Positions 49,238 through 64,000 of a stretch of 64,000 bases of DNA are shown piece after piece. The DNA lies in NCBI GenBank assembly GCA_036873135.1, contig JAPTYO010000059.1:24379066-24443065 (forward strand), in the 5' to 3' direction. Positions within the stretch are counted from its first letter, which is position 1. Each line of letters opens with the position of its first letter. The stretch is from Clarkia xantiana subsp. parviflora. Lineage: Eukaryota > Streptophyta > Magnoliopsida > Myrtales > Onagraceae. The notes under the pieces were generated by a model. It saw nothing but the letters and a program-made list of their open reading frames with translations, was not told the origin of the DNA and ran no database searches. The position numbers were made by a program, and so were the translations under genes.

Positions 49238-50900
49238 TCAAAGTTATTATTATAAGAAGTTTATTAGTTTTACATTTACTAGTTTTATATTTACCGAACT
49301 ATTTGCAAACATGATATATACGTGTTTGTAATTAGTAATTTTATTATAAATTATTAACACGTATGGTAATCTGTATAAATGCAGGATTTGCCACTCTAAT
49401 CTGGGTGGCATAATCACGCATCCACCCACTCTCAAGATAACATGATTTTTCTTTCTTTTTTATTGGAATTTATTAGTGAAGTTTGGTCTCCGGCAACTGA
49501 TATAATTAATTATACACAATTTGACTCACGCACTATTTGAATAAATATATATATATATTTCTTATGAACTAAGTAATATGTGGGGGTTACTTGCAAGCTT
49601 AAAATGACTACTAGTTTATGAATGAGATGAAGAGGGGAATCAGCCGATATTCTTCCTCGTTAACGTGTTTCTTTTTGTTTAGTCATAATTAATTAATAGA
49701 CGATAGATAGATAGACATATATTATTAACTTAGCCGGCAAGTAAATGTCCGCGCTAAGGGATCTGTGAGCAAATAGCTAAAAGCTAGGGTTGAAGTATCA
49801 AAATAGAAGCGACGATAATTCTTGAGTTGCATTATAAATAAAATTGTATTATTCGTTATTAGAATCTTTTCAAGGAAATTTGATTATACGATTTTTTTTA
49901 TTAAAGTCTAATGACATCTTATACAATTAAAGATCTAAGCACGTGAACATGATGAGACTATTATCTTTCAATTAGACATTAGTAAGTATGATAGAAATAT
50001 GTAGTGTGTTAATTAAAAAATTACTAGACAGTGGAAAAATTAATAGTTAATTTTTTTTTAGAAAATTTTGCTAGTTTAAATTTTATTTGAGTACAAATTT
50101 GATATCTTCATAGGATTTTTCATATATTTTGGATGAAATGAATTACGTGTTTATCACATAATGAATAAAACTTTAGTAAATTATTAGCTTATATTTGTAC
50201 ATACATATAAAGTTGCTAGTTAATGAATATTGTCTCGAGCATGGAATAAATTTTTAGCTAATTTATTAACATGTAATGACGTCAATGCAAATGAATTTAA
50301 AACAATGGAAAGTTTTAATAGAGTTAACAAATTGAACTTATATACAAGCAAATTCATCAATGCAGGATTAGGGTTATGTAGCTTAACACGCCAAATTTAA
50401 TATTTTAGAGTCGATGATTATTAGATGAAACGCTGCTAGAATGCGATTTCCCGACCAACGCCGAGCAAACTAACTTTATATTATTAGGGAATAAAATATA
50501 TTAGTAAATATATTTATTATATCTAGATAAGTTTATATTAGAAATAGATATATCTTAGTATATTATCATATTATATTTTCCTTATTATATTATTATATAT
50601 TTAGTCTATCTATATAGATATATTTTGTATCTATATATATATATAGGTACATATACTCAAATCTAAATAAAATCGATAATATAGTTCTCAATTCTTGTAT
50701 ATATAGATATTTACATATTTCATTCATAGAGTCGATGTCGACTGACACCATTTCGAGACTCTGTGAAATTAATAAAAAAGGACTTTTTTGGCCGCAAAAA
50801 TAATAAATAGAAAAGAACAAAAATAAATAAAATATTAATAATAATAAGAAAAGAAAAATCTTCGATCTCTTTCTTTCTTACGTTGGAGAGAGTCTTCAAC
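49238..50900. other. AT-rich spacer upstream of PECT1
   Basis: No gene recognised. TA-rich segments at 50500-50650 include several TATATA runs. Short frames have no motif. Confidence 0.5.
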
Positions 50901-55912
<5,012 letters not shown>

Positions 55913-57867
55913 AATGCAGCAAATTGCAGATTGCATTGGATTAGATTTTTAGTGTTAGTAGGGACATGCAGGCATGCAGCCAGCTATGTGATATGTCCTT
56001 CCACCACCACCACCACCACCACCACCTTCTTATTAACCATGCTGACTTGTGATGCATGATTAATTATTTTTGTGAAAGCCCCTCATCCAGCGAGCATCTG
56101 TGCCGTCAAGTATTTTTTTACTTTCAATTTTTTGTAGTAGTATCCGAAGTCGATCATCGTGTATGTTATATCCGACTCGTATGTATTATTGATATCTGAT
56201 TCCATTTCAATGCTGCAGTCATTGCATGATGAATGAGTTTGCTGTGTAAGGTGGCTTTTTTGTTGAGAAAAAGTCTTACATGTTTATTATTATTTTGTTG
56301 GATTAAAACATTTAAGTGGTAAATTCAAGAGTTTGAAATATGAAGGGTGGGTGTAACACGAAAAAGACATAAAAATGGGAAATCGGCACAAATATAAGAG
56401 GGGGAGGGAGAATCCAACAATAATGGAGGAGAAGAAAAAGCTAGGAGCTTTCGAGAACACAGAACAGACGCTCCATTAAAATTTAAAATAGTTGGGTTGG
56501 GGGCCACCACTACAAGCTTTAATCAATCAATCAATGAAGAAAGACCAAGACCTCTCATTGCTTTGGTCAGTGTTGTTGGATTCGTACATGTATTTGTCAG
56601 AAATATAGCACTAGGAGTAAATTTCGTTTTGTATCCGTGTACAATACACACCATAAAAATCACTTTAGTAAATTTAATTTTTTTTTGTCATTTAATAAAG
56701 GGTTTGGTTGATCTAACGGCTGAGAAATCGAGTTGAAATAAATTCGACTGCATTTTAGCCAACCCCTTTAATAAATATAATTTTTGAATTTTTTAGAGTT
56801 AAAGATATATTTGTTCTCATATGTTTGACAGTTTTTTGTTTTTAGTATTATAGTTTTTGTATGTTCTTTTTGTACTAAACGTTTAAACTATATATGTATA
56901 CTTTTGGTCAATCTAGTTTAACGTTAGTTTTACGTTTAATTGAGATGTGCAAGTCATATGACGCACCCTAAACTTTTGATTTTATTCAATTTAGTCTCTT
57001 TAATGATTTTGTTCAATTTAGTCAATTTAATACACCCCTAACTTTTATTTTGTTCTATTTAATCTTAAAATTTTAAAAATAAACTCTTGATCCAAGTCAA
57101 AAAAACATAGCCGAACCTAGTCTAGGTTAAAACACACGAGACTTTATCATTTCTCAATTAACTTTTTATTTTAATTTATCATTTCTCAATATTTAAAGAA
57201 AAAATCTCAAAGTTTTTTCATAAATTGAAATCACGAAAACCCAAACATAAGATCTCGTGTATGAAAACCCCACTAAACTCTACCTACATTACCTAACTAA
57301 CTCGATATTATATATATTTTTTTGCCAAGCAATATTATATATTTATACTATAATAATAACACAATATGTTTCTATAACCGCCTCATTCTACATTACACAT
57401 ATATTCTACATTACGCATATGTCTTAACCTCATACTGGCTAATATAAGACACAATGATAGTGCAAAAGAATAGAACCTTATTAAAAAAAAATCTTGAGTC
57501 AAAATCAAATGCTCAATTGATCGGAGCTCTTTAATGAGTGTTTTTATTCCTGCTAAGCATTTGACTTACAATTTGTAAGAATTTCTTAGTTTATAACTTT
57601 ATTTTTATTTATGATAAATCTGTATTCTTCTTTTATACTTTATTTTTATTTTTAATAAATATCTATTCTAGGTAACTCATCGGAGTCGAACGAACATCCC
57701 CTCATATTATTATCGGAGTCAGATTAACCACGTGTTATATGATTCTCATGACGACACTACGTGCACACACTGAAATTTCTTGTTGTATATGTAATCATGA
57801 CACAAGAAGTTTATAGTATGCGTTCTTATTTGGTTATAACAAGATAAACATATTGAGAGTTGAGACC
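55913..57867. other. PECT1 3' region and AT-rich spacer
   Basis: The 3' UTR includes an ACC trinucleotide run at 56001-56026. Beyond about 56450 the DNA is AT-rich, with retroelement-like wording (AATTTAGTCTCTTTAATGAT) but no protein remnant I can name. Short frames on either strand lack motifs. Confidence 0.5.
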
Positions 57868-57876
57868 CATAGTTAG

Positions 57877-58004
57877 TTGAGAAAAGTATGTAAAACATGT
57901 AATATGTTTGAAAAAGATGGTTTTATGGACTAATATGTTTTAAAATGTACAACATATTTAAAAAAATAGTTTTATGAACCAATATATATTAAAATGTTGT
58001 ACAT
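57877..58004 (+). mobile_element. One-armed remnant of the long-TIR MITE family
   Basis: GAAAAGTATGTAAAACATGT followed by AATATGTTTGAAAAAGATGG and a second diverged segment matches only the left arm of the MITEs at 17229, 28188 and 43558. The centre and right arm are absent. CATAGTTAG occurs on both sides (57868-57876 and 58005-58013). It ends ~140 bp before the ATG of the CNL fragment. Confidence 0.75.
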
Positions 58005-58142
58005 CATAGTTAGTATGAGCACAAATTGTCACTCCTACCACTCACTATCCTCATCAATCATTGTATTTGTATTTGCTATTCTCAGTTATATGAGACACTC
58101 ACTGTATTTGCTTAGCTCTCTCTGAGTGAAGGAAGGAAGAAG

Positions 58143-58478
58143 ATGGCGTTCACACTAGATGCTCTGGTTGGACCGTTGACGAAGATAGTGGGTAAGGTGG
58201 CGGATCCAATCGGACGGCAGGTGGGGTACGTGATATTCTGGAAGAGTTACGTGGGCGATCTGAAAAGGGAAGTGACGAATCTGGAGGATGCTCGGAGCAA
58301 GATGGACCATGACGTCTACAATGCCAAGAACAGCGGGGCCTTGATTGAAGATGGTGTAGTGAGATGGCTCCATGAAGCTGAAGAGCTTAAGGCAATGGGG
58401 AAGATCATCCCAGATACTCACACTCCATGCTGCTGCTATGGATGGATTCCCAATCCCCTTGCCTGGCATCAATTAGGT
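58143..58478 (+). pseudogene. Coiled-coil-only fragment of a CNL disease-resistance gene
   Basis: ATG at 58143 opens a frame reading MAFTLDALVGPLTKIVGKVA, then DPIGRQVGYVIFWKSYVGDL, KREVTNLEDARSKMDHDVYN, VVRWLHEAEEL and CCCYGWIPNPLAWHQL. The order of an N-terminal helix, PIGRQVGY, L..EV..LEDAR, V..WL and C..W.PN matches the N-terminus of At4g27190-type coiled-coil NLR proteins, in which an NB-ARC domain should follow. A possible donor (CAATTAGGTAATTA) lies at about 58476, but I find no P-loop (GxGGxGKT) or LRR in the next 5.5 kb, which holds repeats. It is either a truncated pseudogene or a CC-only exon whose partner was displaced. The open frame itself is undamaged. Confidence 0.75.
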
Positions 58479-58573
58479 AATTATCATTAATTACTTCCAC
58501 AATTTAGAAGCTGAGCGAGCCCAGACGCACTACATATACCTTACTCAAATAATTTAGTAATAATAGAAGTAAT

Positions 58574-59194
58574 CCACCAAACTTATATACTTATTCTAGC
58601 TAATACTTCTGCATCTGCTAGGTTACTTAATGGAACATGAAATGACTAAAATACTCATTTCCACTAATTAACACCAACCACCGCCACCCCGGCTCCGGCC
58701 ACTGCCGCCCCGGCTCCGGCGACCACCACCCCGGCTCCGACGACCACCACCCAACTCGGCGACCGCCACTACGGCTCCGGCGACCACCACCGGAGTTGGG
58801 TGGTGGTCACCGGAGCCGGGATGGCGGTGGCCGGTGTGGCGGTGGCCGGAGCCGAAGTCGTGGTACCTCTCTTTTTGCTTTAAGGGCATTTTCGTCTATT
58901 CAATTCAAGTATGTGAGGGGTACTCTTTGATAGATGGGTATTTTTTGGATTTAATTTTATTTCCGGTCACATGGCAAGCACGTGACCAAATTCAGTTACT
59001 TTTAACCGCAAAAATTGACGGAGGCCCTTATATCAACAAAACTGAAACATCAGACCCTCCATATTAACTTTTGAAACTTCAGATCTCAACAGTTAATATG
59101 GTCATTATTCAGACATTTCATAGTTATTAACTCTAATATCCAGCCAAACTAGTTACTTATTCTAGCTAACACTTCTTCATCTGCTATGTTACTT
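58574..59194. repeat. Insertion-like segment bounded by 40-bp direct repeats, with GC-rich hairpin
   Basis: 58589-58628 and 59155-59194 are direct repeats (37 of 40 identical) beginning ACTTATTCTAGCTAA; weaker similarity extends ~15 bp further left. Between them, 58676-58861 is far more GC-rich than anything nearby. It is built of GGCTCCGGCGACCACCACC-type units and folds on itself: 58731-58757 pairs with 58793-58819 at 25 of 27 positions. Frames crossing it encode only Pro/Ala/Thr or Gly/Arg runs. Confidence 0.8.
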
Positions 59195-59537
59195 TTCCAT
59201 TCATCATTGTTAGTTAATGTAACAGAATAATATTATTTTAAAAACATAAATAATTAAGCACCACATGTTTAAAAAATAAAACGTTTTTTTTTTCCCAAAA
59301 AAAACAAAAAACGATTCGATTTCACTTGTTAAAAAAAAAAATAAAGCAATTAAATCTTACACTTTATGAAGAAGGAATGAATGGTGCCAAGTTAAAGAGC
59401 TTTCCCCATTCTGCCTAAGAAATTTTTTTTAAGTGTTCTACTTGAGCAAGAAGAGCATAACTTTTTAAGGGATGCCGTGCCCCCACTTTGATGTCTCCAC
59501 CGATGAGGGACAAAGTTGGGGTACATTTAGATCAAGA
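59195..59537. other. AT-rich spacer
   Basis: Homopolymer-rich DNA with no gene recognised. Confidence 0.45.
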
Positions 59538-59539
59538 TT

Positions 59540-59609
<70 letters not shown>
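59538..59609. repeat. (TA)n microsatellite
   Basis: About 70 bp of almost uninterrupted TA dinucleotides, starting after a single TATACA interruption. Confidence 0.95.
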
Positions 59610-59613
<4 letters not shown>

Positions 59614-59944
59614 AATGATACCCGTATTGTTATAACAAAAATCCGTGAAATTTGACATATTAATGTAAGATTTGATCAAATCTGAAATGCTAGACGATGA
59701 AATCTAAGAATTCTGACGAAGTATCAATAATGGAAAAAGAAAAATTTGCAGGTCATTGGCATATGTTTCTTCATTTGGATACGTATCATCTAAATAATAC
59801 CGAAAGAAACCGAGCAAAACTCAAGATTTAACTCTACTGTTTTACAATGAATGAATAAAGTCACAAAACTTTACAAAACGAGCAAACGAACCCCTTAAGA
59901 ACTTTAAAAAAAAAATTTGGCCAAATATGTCAAACTCAACAGCA

Positions 59945-61130
59945 AGAGAGAAGTCTAACTTGCAATAACTGGGCCGAGCTCATAATTCAACACTCCCCTC
60001 AAGCTGGACAAATGAAAGTCTTCTAAAAACTTGCAGAACTCCATCTGTAGGAACTTGTCTTGAATCGACACTAATGTCTTGGTGAATATGTCAGCAATCT
60101 GCTCACATATTCGAACAAAAAAAGTACGCATATAACCATACAATGTTTTCTTTATATAAAATAACAATTTATTTCAATGTGTTCGGTCCTCTAATGAAAA
60201 TAGGATTAGAAACAATTTGAAGAATAACTTTATTGTCACATTGTAATAACAAAGCTGAAGTTTGAGGAAACCAAACTATTAAAAAGACTCATAAACTAAA
60301 TTAGTTCAGCAATAGTACGTCGAATTCTCTTATACTCAGATTCAGTTGAGGAAAATGAAACATCATGTCTCTTAACTTTTTAAGAAATAGATGAACTACC
60401 AAACTTAACTATGTAACCAACGAGTGACCTTCTGGACTCTGAATCACTAGCACAATCAAAATCACATAGGGTTGCAATCTCACCACTACTAGAAGAAGGA
60501 AATATAATACAATTTTCACCCTTAATCTTAATGTACCTAACAACACGCAAGACACCTTGATAGTGATAAAGCTTGGGAGCTTGCAAGATTTGACTAAGGT
60601 TTTTCACAGAAAGGAGATATCAGAACAAGTAAAAGTTAGATAAATATTTTTTTCTATTAGACATCTGGAAAAAAAAAAAAAAAAAAAGCCGTTTAGGAGC
60701 TCATCATCCTAATTTATCCTTAATAAATCATAATACTTTTTTACTAGTCAACTTGAGATTAATTTTCATTGTGGTTATTGCAAATTTACAACCTGTTAAA
60801 CCTGCATCTGAAATCAACTCAAGAATTTTTTTTTGTATGGCATAGAAATATGCCATTTTTAGACCCCGATAACTTCTATACCAAAAAAATATTAGAATTC
60901 ACATAAATATTTCATTTTAAAATTAAATTTTAATACTTCATTTAACTGAGCAATCTGGTTGGAGGTATTCATAGTTCTAAGCAAATTATCAACATAAACC
61001 AATAAAAAAAACAACCAATTGATCATCATCTCTTCAAATGATCAATGAATAATCATGCATAGATTGTTTTATAACTAGAAGTAGAGAAAACCTCAGTAAG
61101 GAATTTTCATTGTCTAGAAACTTATTTCAG
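59945..61130 (-). mobile_element. Degenerate Ty1/copia retrotransposon, RT-RNase H part
   Basis: Reading the minus strand from 61130 downward: QSMHDYSL and then VYVDNLLRTMN (60974-61002), which correspond to the copia RT segment KQSxxDxSLF and the YVDD box (here YVDN), separated by a frame shift. 60380-60607 encodes VLRVVRYIKIKGENCIIF and CDFDCASDSESRRSLVGYIV, the copia RNase H region. 59955-60167 encodes REQIADIFTK-like (RICEQIADIFTKTL) and SLRGVLN, the polyprotein end, followed by CTCCCCTCAAGCTGG on the plus strand. Stops and shifts show it is dead. LTRs were not delimited. Confidence 0.8.
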
Positions 61131-61584
61131 ACTTTAAAGAAATTTTCGTAATCGACAAATAAGTTTGCTTACGGCTGCCGAGTAATCTGAAAGTTAACAA
61201 TAACATAGTAATGTTAAGATGACCATAAATAACTAAAATTGAAATGATTAGCAAGAATTGATTGTGTTACCCCAATTCGTTTGAGTGGTTTCAATTGATA
61301 CTGATAATAGAAACGGCAACGAGGTACCACATTTTATTTTTGGGTCTTCTCTTCCGACCACCAACAACCGACCGTTTGAGACTTTTAGGGTTCGATCAGA
61401 AATTTAGGTGTGCCGACTCTGATACGCATCCAACACTACATCTACATTTCGGGAAAAATAGCACATCATAGCAAGTATACAAACGAACTGAAAAAAAAAA
61501 AAAATTGAAGCAGGTTTTTTTTCTTTTAATACTTGTAGGAGTACACCTCAACACGGAAGCTCTATATGTTTTTTTTTGTTACTT
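61131..61584. other. Spacer between copia and PMD remnants
   Basis: No recognised coding motif. The plus-strand frame at 61262-61471 has no family resemblance. Confidence 0.4.
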
Positions 61585-62105
61585 ATCCACATGTAGAGAC
61601 CTCTGTATGTGTAGCTCAATACAGCTGAGGCCCAGTTGAAAGTTCTATACCACCAAAATCACGCATGAAATATATATACTCCGGTGTTATATACCCTCCG
61701 CGAGAATTAGAGAAAATACAGTTGCTTAGAAGGACCATTATATATGCCTTGTTGAGCTTCATGTTGACTGTTCGTCGCAAAATCAATTTCACCCGGATGG
61801 ACCATCCACCACCTCAACCAAGTGACTTTAACCTCCAATGTATTTATGTATTTTTTTTAATCAGAACCATGGGGTCGTGTGCCGAAGAGATGTTCGCAAA
61901 GACGAATAAGGTAGTTTAACTTAACACCATCATGATTTTCATTTCGGTAGGTATCAGTTACGGGCAGATCGCCAGTCCCTAATACCAAAATCATATCCAC
62001 ATCTTGTATCGTGATAATTATTTCACCTTATGGGAGGTGAAACGTATGTGTCCTCGGTTGTCAACTCTCTGCTAGTGAATGCAACAGTGCATGATCTATC
62101 TCTAC
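61585..62105 (-). pseudogene. Decayed plant mobile domain (MAIN-like/PMD) sequence
   Basis: On the minus strand from 62105 downward: VEIDHALLHSLAES, stop, QPRTHTFHLP, stop, GEIIITIQDVDMIL (to ~61990), matching the PMD pattern ALLxALxERWRPETHTFHLP followed by GExTITLxDV. Then NYLIRLCEHLFGTRP (~61900), KAYIMVLLSNCIFSN (~61740), and in another frame FNWASAVLSYTYRGLY (61597-61643), matching the PMD motif YNWGSAxLAxLYRxL. Order and spacing agree with the domain across several frame shifts and stops. PMD proteins occur both as host genes (MAIN/MAIL, silencing) and inside Mutator and gypsy-type elements. Which source applies here is unknown. Confidence 0.7.
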
Positions 62106-63054
62106 TGTGGCTGCCCTCGACGAAAGAGACGGTCAATGCGTTTATCTCTCACATTTTCCCGCTCGAATTATACACTTTCTCATGCAATCATTGTTAACCT
62201 ATCAACATGAATGTCTAAATTACTAAACAAGAAAAGTATGCACAAAACGTTCTAACTAATTGCTTAAAGTGAATATGTAATATAATACATACCAGTTTAT
62301 ATAGATAACATATATACATGAAATTTCATTTTTAAAATTAACTTTTTTCTAAATTTAATTTCCCGTATTTCAATATTTGATACAAATAGTTTCGACAATT
62401 AAAAAAATAAAAGTTGATTTTGAAAATTATATAAATTTTTACTTATATATCATGGGCACAATAATTTTCAAGTCTTTTGTTACTTGTTTTATTTTTTTTT
62501 ATAGATATAGTAAAAAAAATGGCTGTTTTTATTAAAATGATACATCATTTGTATATTGTTTTCGAACTTTAATAAAATAATTCGGTTTATATGAAAAATG
62601 AGTTGATTTCAAATTATATCAGTCTATATACAAAATTTACATATCAATTATCTAATAGTTAAAATTTTTATTTCTAAAATTTTGTTTTAAAAATTGTTTT
62701 CCCACATTATAAACTACACTTTCAAATTTAATTTATATATGTATTCTTAAATAAAAAAGTAAATTTTTTGTTAAAAAGTTTCTTTTTATAGTTCAATCAA
62801 TTTGCAGTGTAAATATTATCTAAAATTATAATATATGCCCAATTTAAAAAAATGCATATGTCAAAGCATTTTTATGCGCGATCAGTGACCTATGATTTGA
62901 TTCGTCTGTCTATACAAGAGGTGAGACTACGGTTCCTTTCCGCAACGACTTCTCCTACCAGAACTTACTTCACCACTAGCCATTTTAAGATTAATTAATA
63001 AGATTCGAAGAAAATAAGAAAAATTGAGATAATTTTTTTTTTTTTTTTCAAAGT
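62106..63054. other. AT-rich spacer
   Basis: Mostly A/T-rich DNA, with a poly(T) run at about 63030-63048 immediately before the gypsy fragment. No gene is recognised. Confidence 0.45.
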
Positions 63055-64000
63055 ATTTGGGGCATGTAATCTCTGAATCTGGGGTTGCTACAGACCCTAC
63101 CAAAATTAAAGCTATCAAGAATTGGCCAACACCAAACAATGTAAAGGAGCTGAGGGGATTTCTAGGGTTGACTGGCTATTACAGACGCTTCATTAGAGGC
63201 TATGGAGAAATAGCTAAGCCCTTGACTGAGCTACTAAAGAATGAGAACTTCAAATGGTCTGCCATTGCTCAAGATGCCTCTTCGTCAAGCTTTAATTGCT
63301 GCTCCAGTATTGGCCCTTCCAAACTTCAATAAAACGTTTGTGGTGGAGACAGATGCTTCATCTAAGGGAATTGGGGCTGTCTTAATGCAAGAGCACCATC
63401 CCCTAGCCTACATAAGTAAGGCTTTATCACCAAGACAACAAGCACTTTCAGTATATGAGAAGGAGCTGTTAGCAATCATGTATGCTGTTAAACAGTGGCA
63501 CTATTATTTGATTGTGAATCATTTCATAATTAAAACTGACCACAAAAGCCTGAAGCATTTGATGGAGCAGAAGATCACCACTCCCTTGCAACACTCATGG
63601 CTATCCAAGTTAATGGGATATGACTATGAGATATTGTATAAGAAAGGGAAAGATAATATAGCTGCTGATGCACTTTCGAGGGTACAAGGCTCTGAACTTT
63701 TAGCCTTGGCAGTCTCTTCTGTTGAACCAGCTTTAATGCAGAAGATCAAAGACAGTTGGGTGAATGATGTGGATTTGCAGCAGCTTATAACAGCTTTATC
63801 TAATGGAGCTCCTTCCTTGAACTTCACATGGGATGGTTCCTTACTTAAAAGGAAGGGAAAGCTGGTCATTGGCAATGATGTAACTCTGAGGAAAGAATTG
63901 ATGACCCTCTGCCATGCTTCAGCTCAAGGGGGCCATTCAGGGGTGCATAACACATTGCAACGACTTAAGGAGCTGTGCTATTGGAAGGGGCAAGCTAAAA
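63055..64000 (+). mobile_element. Ty3/gypsy retrotransposon pol fragment (RT end, RNase H, integrase zinc finger), runs off right edge
   Basis: Starts mid-domain with [20 protein letters not shown], the RT C-terminal portion, then [15 protein letters not shown]. After a frame shift near 63270-63280 the RNase H domain follows: VVETDASSKGIGAVL, YISKALSPRQQ, YEKELLAIMYAVKQWHYYL and KTDHKSLKHL. Next are a linker (YKKGKDNIAADALSR) and the H2C2 zinc finger of integrase (LCHASAQGGHSGVHNT, ELCYWKG), open to base 64000. Apart from the shift the frame is intact, so the insertion is fairly young. The 5' part (gag, protease, catalytic YxDD of RT) is missing from the window, where an abrupt poly(T)/AT junction precedes it. 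Confidence 0.92.

Noticed and set aside
58668..58889. Gly/Arg-rich 73-codon frame
   Set aside because: Low-complexity translation of the GC-rich hairpin; no start context or conserved domain.
62927..63139. 70-codon minus-strand frame
   Set aside because: Antisense to the gypsy RT segment and poly(T) junction; no motif.

Overview
The window is nuclear DNA from a flowering plant, almost certainly a eudicot. Genes are split by AT-rich GT-AG introns, their products are plant-specific or plant-type (plastid phage-type RNA polymerase, QWRF protein, ASHR3-type SET protein, two-domain ethanolamine-phosphate cytidylyltransferase), and the intergenic DNA holds plant retrotransposon, MULE/MITE and SINE debris. 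I could not assign a genus.

Layout of the gene-bearing part (1-56 kb). A 5' part of MPS1/PRD2 (meiotic break factor, minus) runs off the left edge. It is followed by a QWRF-family microtubule-associated protein gene (minus, 6 exons). After about 10 kb of transposon-rich spacer comes SNU13/NHP2L1 (plus, 5 coding exons). Then come RPOT3, the plastid phage-type RNA polymerase (plus, 19 exons), and a heptahelical PAQR/HHP membrane protein gene (minus, 3 exons) convergent with it. ASHR3-type histone methyltransferase (plus, 11 exons) and GDP-L-fucose synthase GER (minus, 2 exons) are also convergent. Next are a conserved but uncharacterised 246-residue plant protein gene (plus, 3 exons) and PECT1, the phosphatidylethanolamine cytidylyltransferase (plus, 9 coding exons). 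I reconstructed exon chains by hand; apart from one exon, every chain closes in frame with GT-AG junctions. The exception is RPOT3 exon 13, which is one base short in a 7-A run (24532-24538). That puts a stop before the last catalytic aspartate.

Right-hand part (57.8-64 kb). This is an accessory, decayed region. It holds a one-armed MITE remnant, a coiled-coil-only fragment of a CNL disease-resistance gene, a GC-rich hairpin sequence flanked by 40-bp direct repeats, and a long TA microsatellite. It also holds a degenerate Ty1/copia fragment, a decayed plant-mobile-domain (MAIN-like) reading frame, and the RT/RNase H/integrase-zinc-finger part of a Ty3/gypsy element running off the right edge.

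Other notable non-genic structure: a three-copy, ~520-bp long-TIR MITE family with 9-bp target duplications (one copy inside an HHP intron); a 1.5-kb near-complete foldback with a perfect 9-bp duplication; two more foldback elements sharing a terminal motif; and a 7-unit, ~225-bp tandem array upstream of GER with an alternating two-monomer pattern. The genes are ordinary housekeeping or regulatory genes with no evident joint pathway. I see no convincing new multi-gene system; the most useful observations are the RPOT3 frameshift, the MITE/foldback families, the dimeric satellite array and the decayed PMD and CNL pieces.
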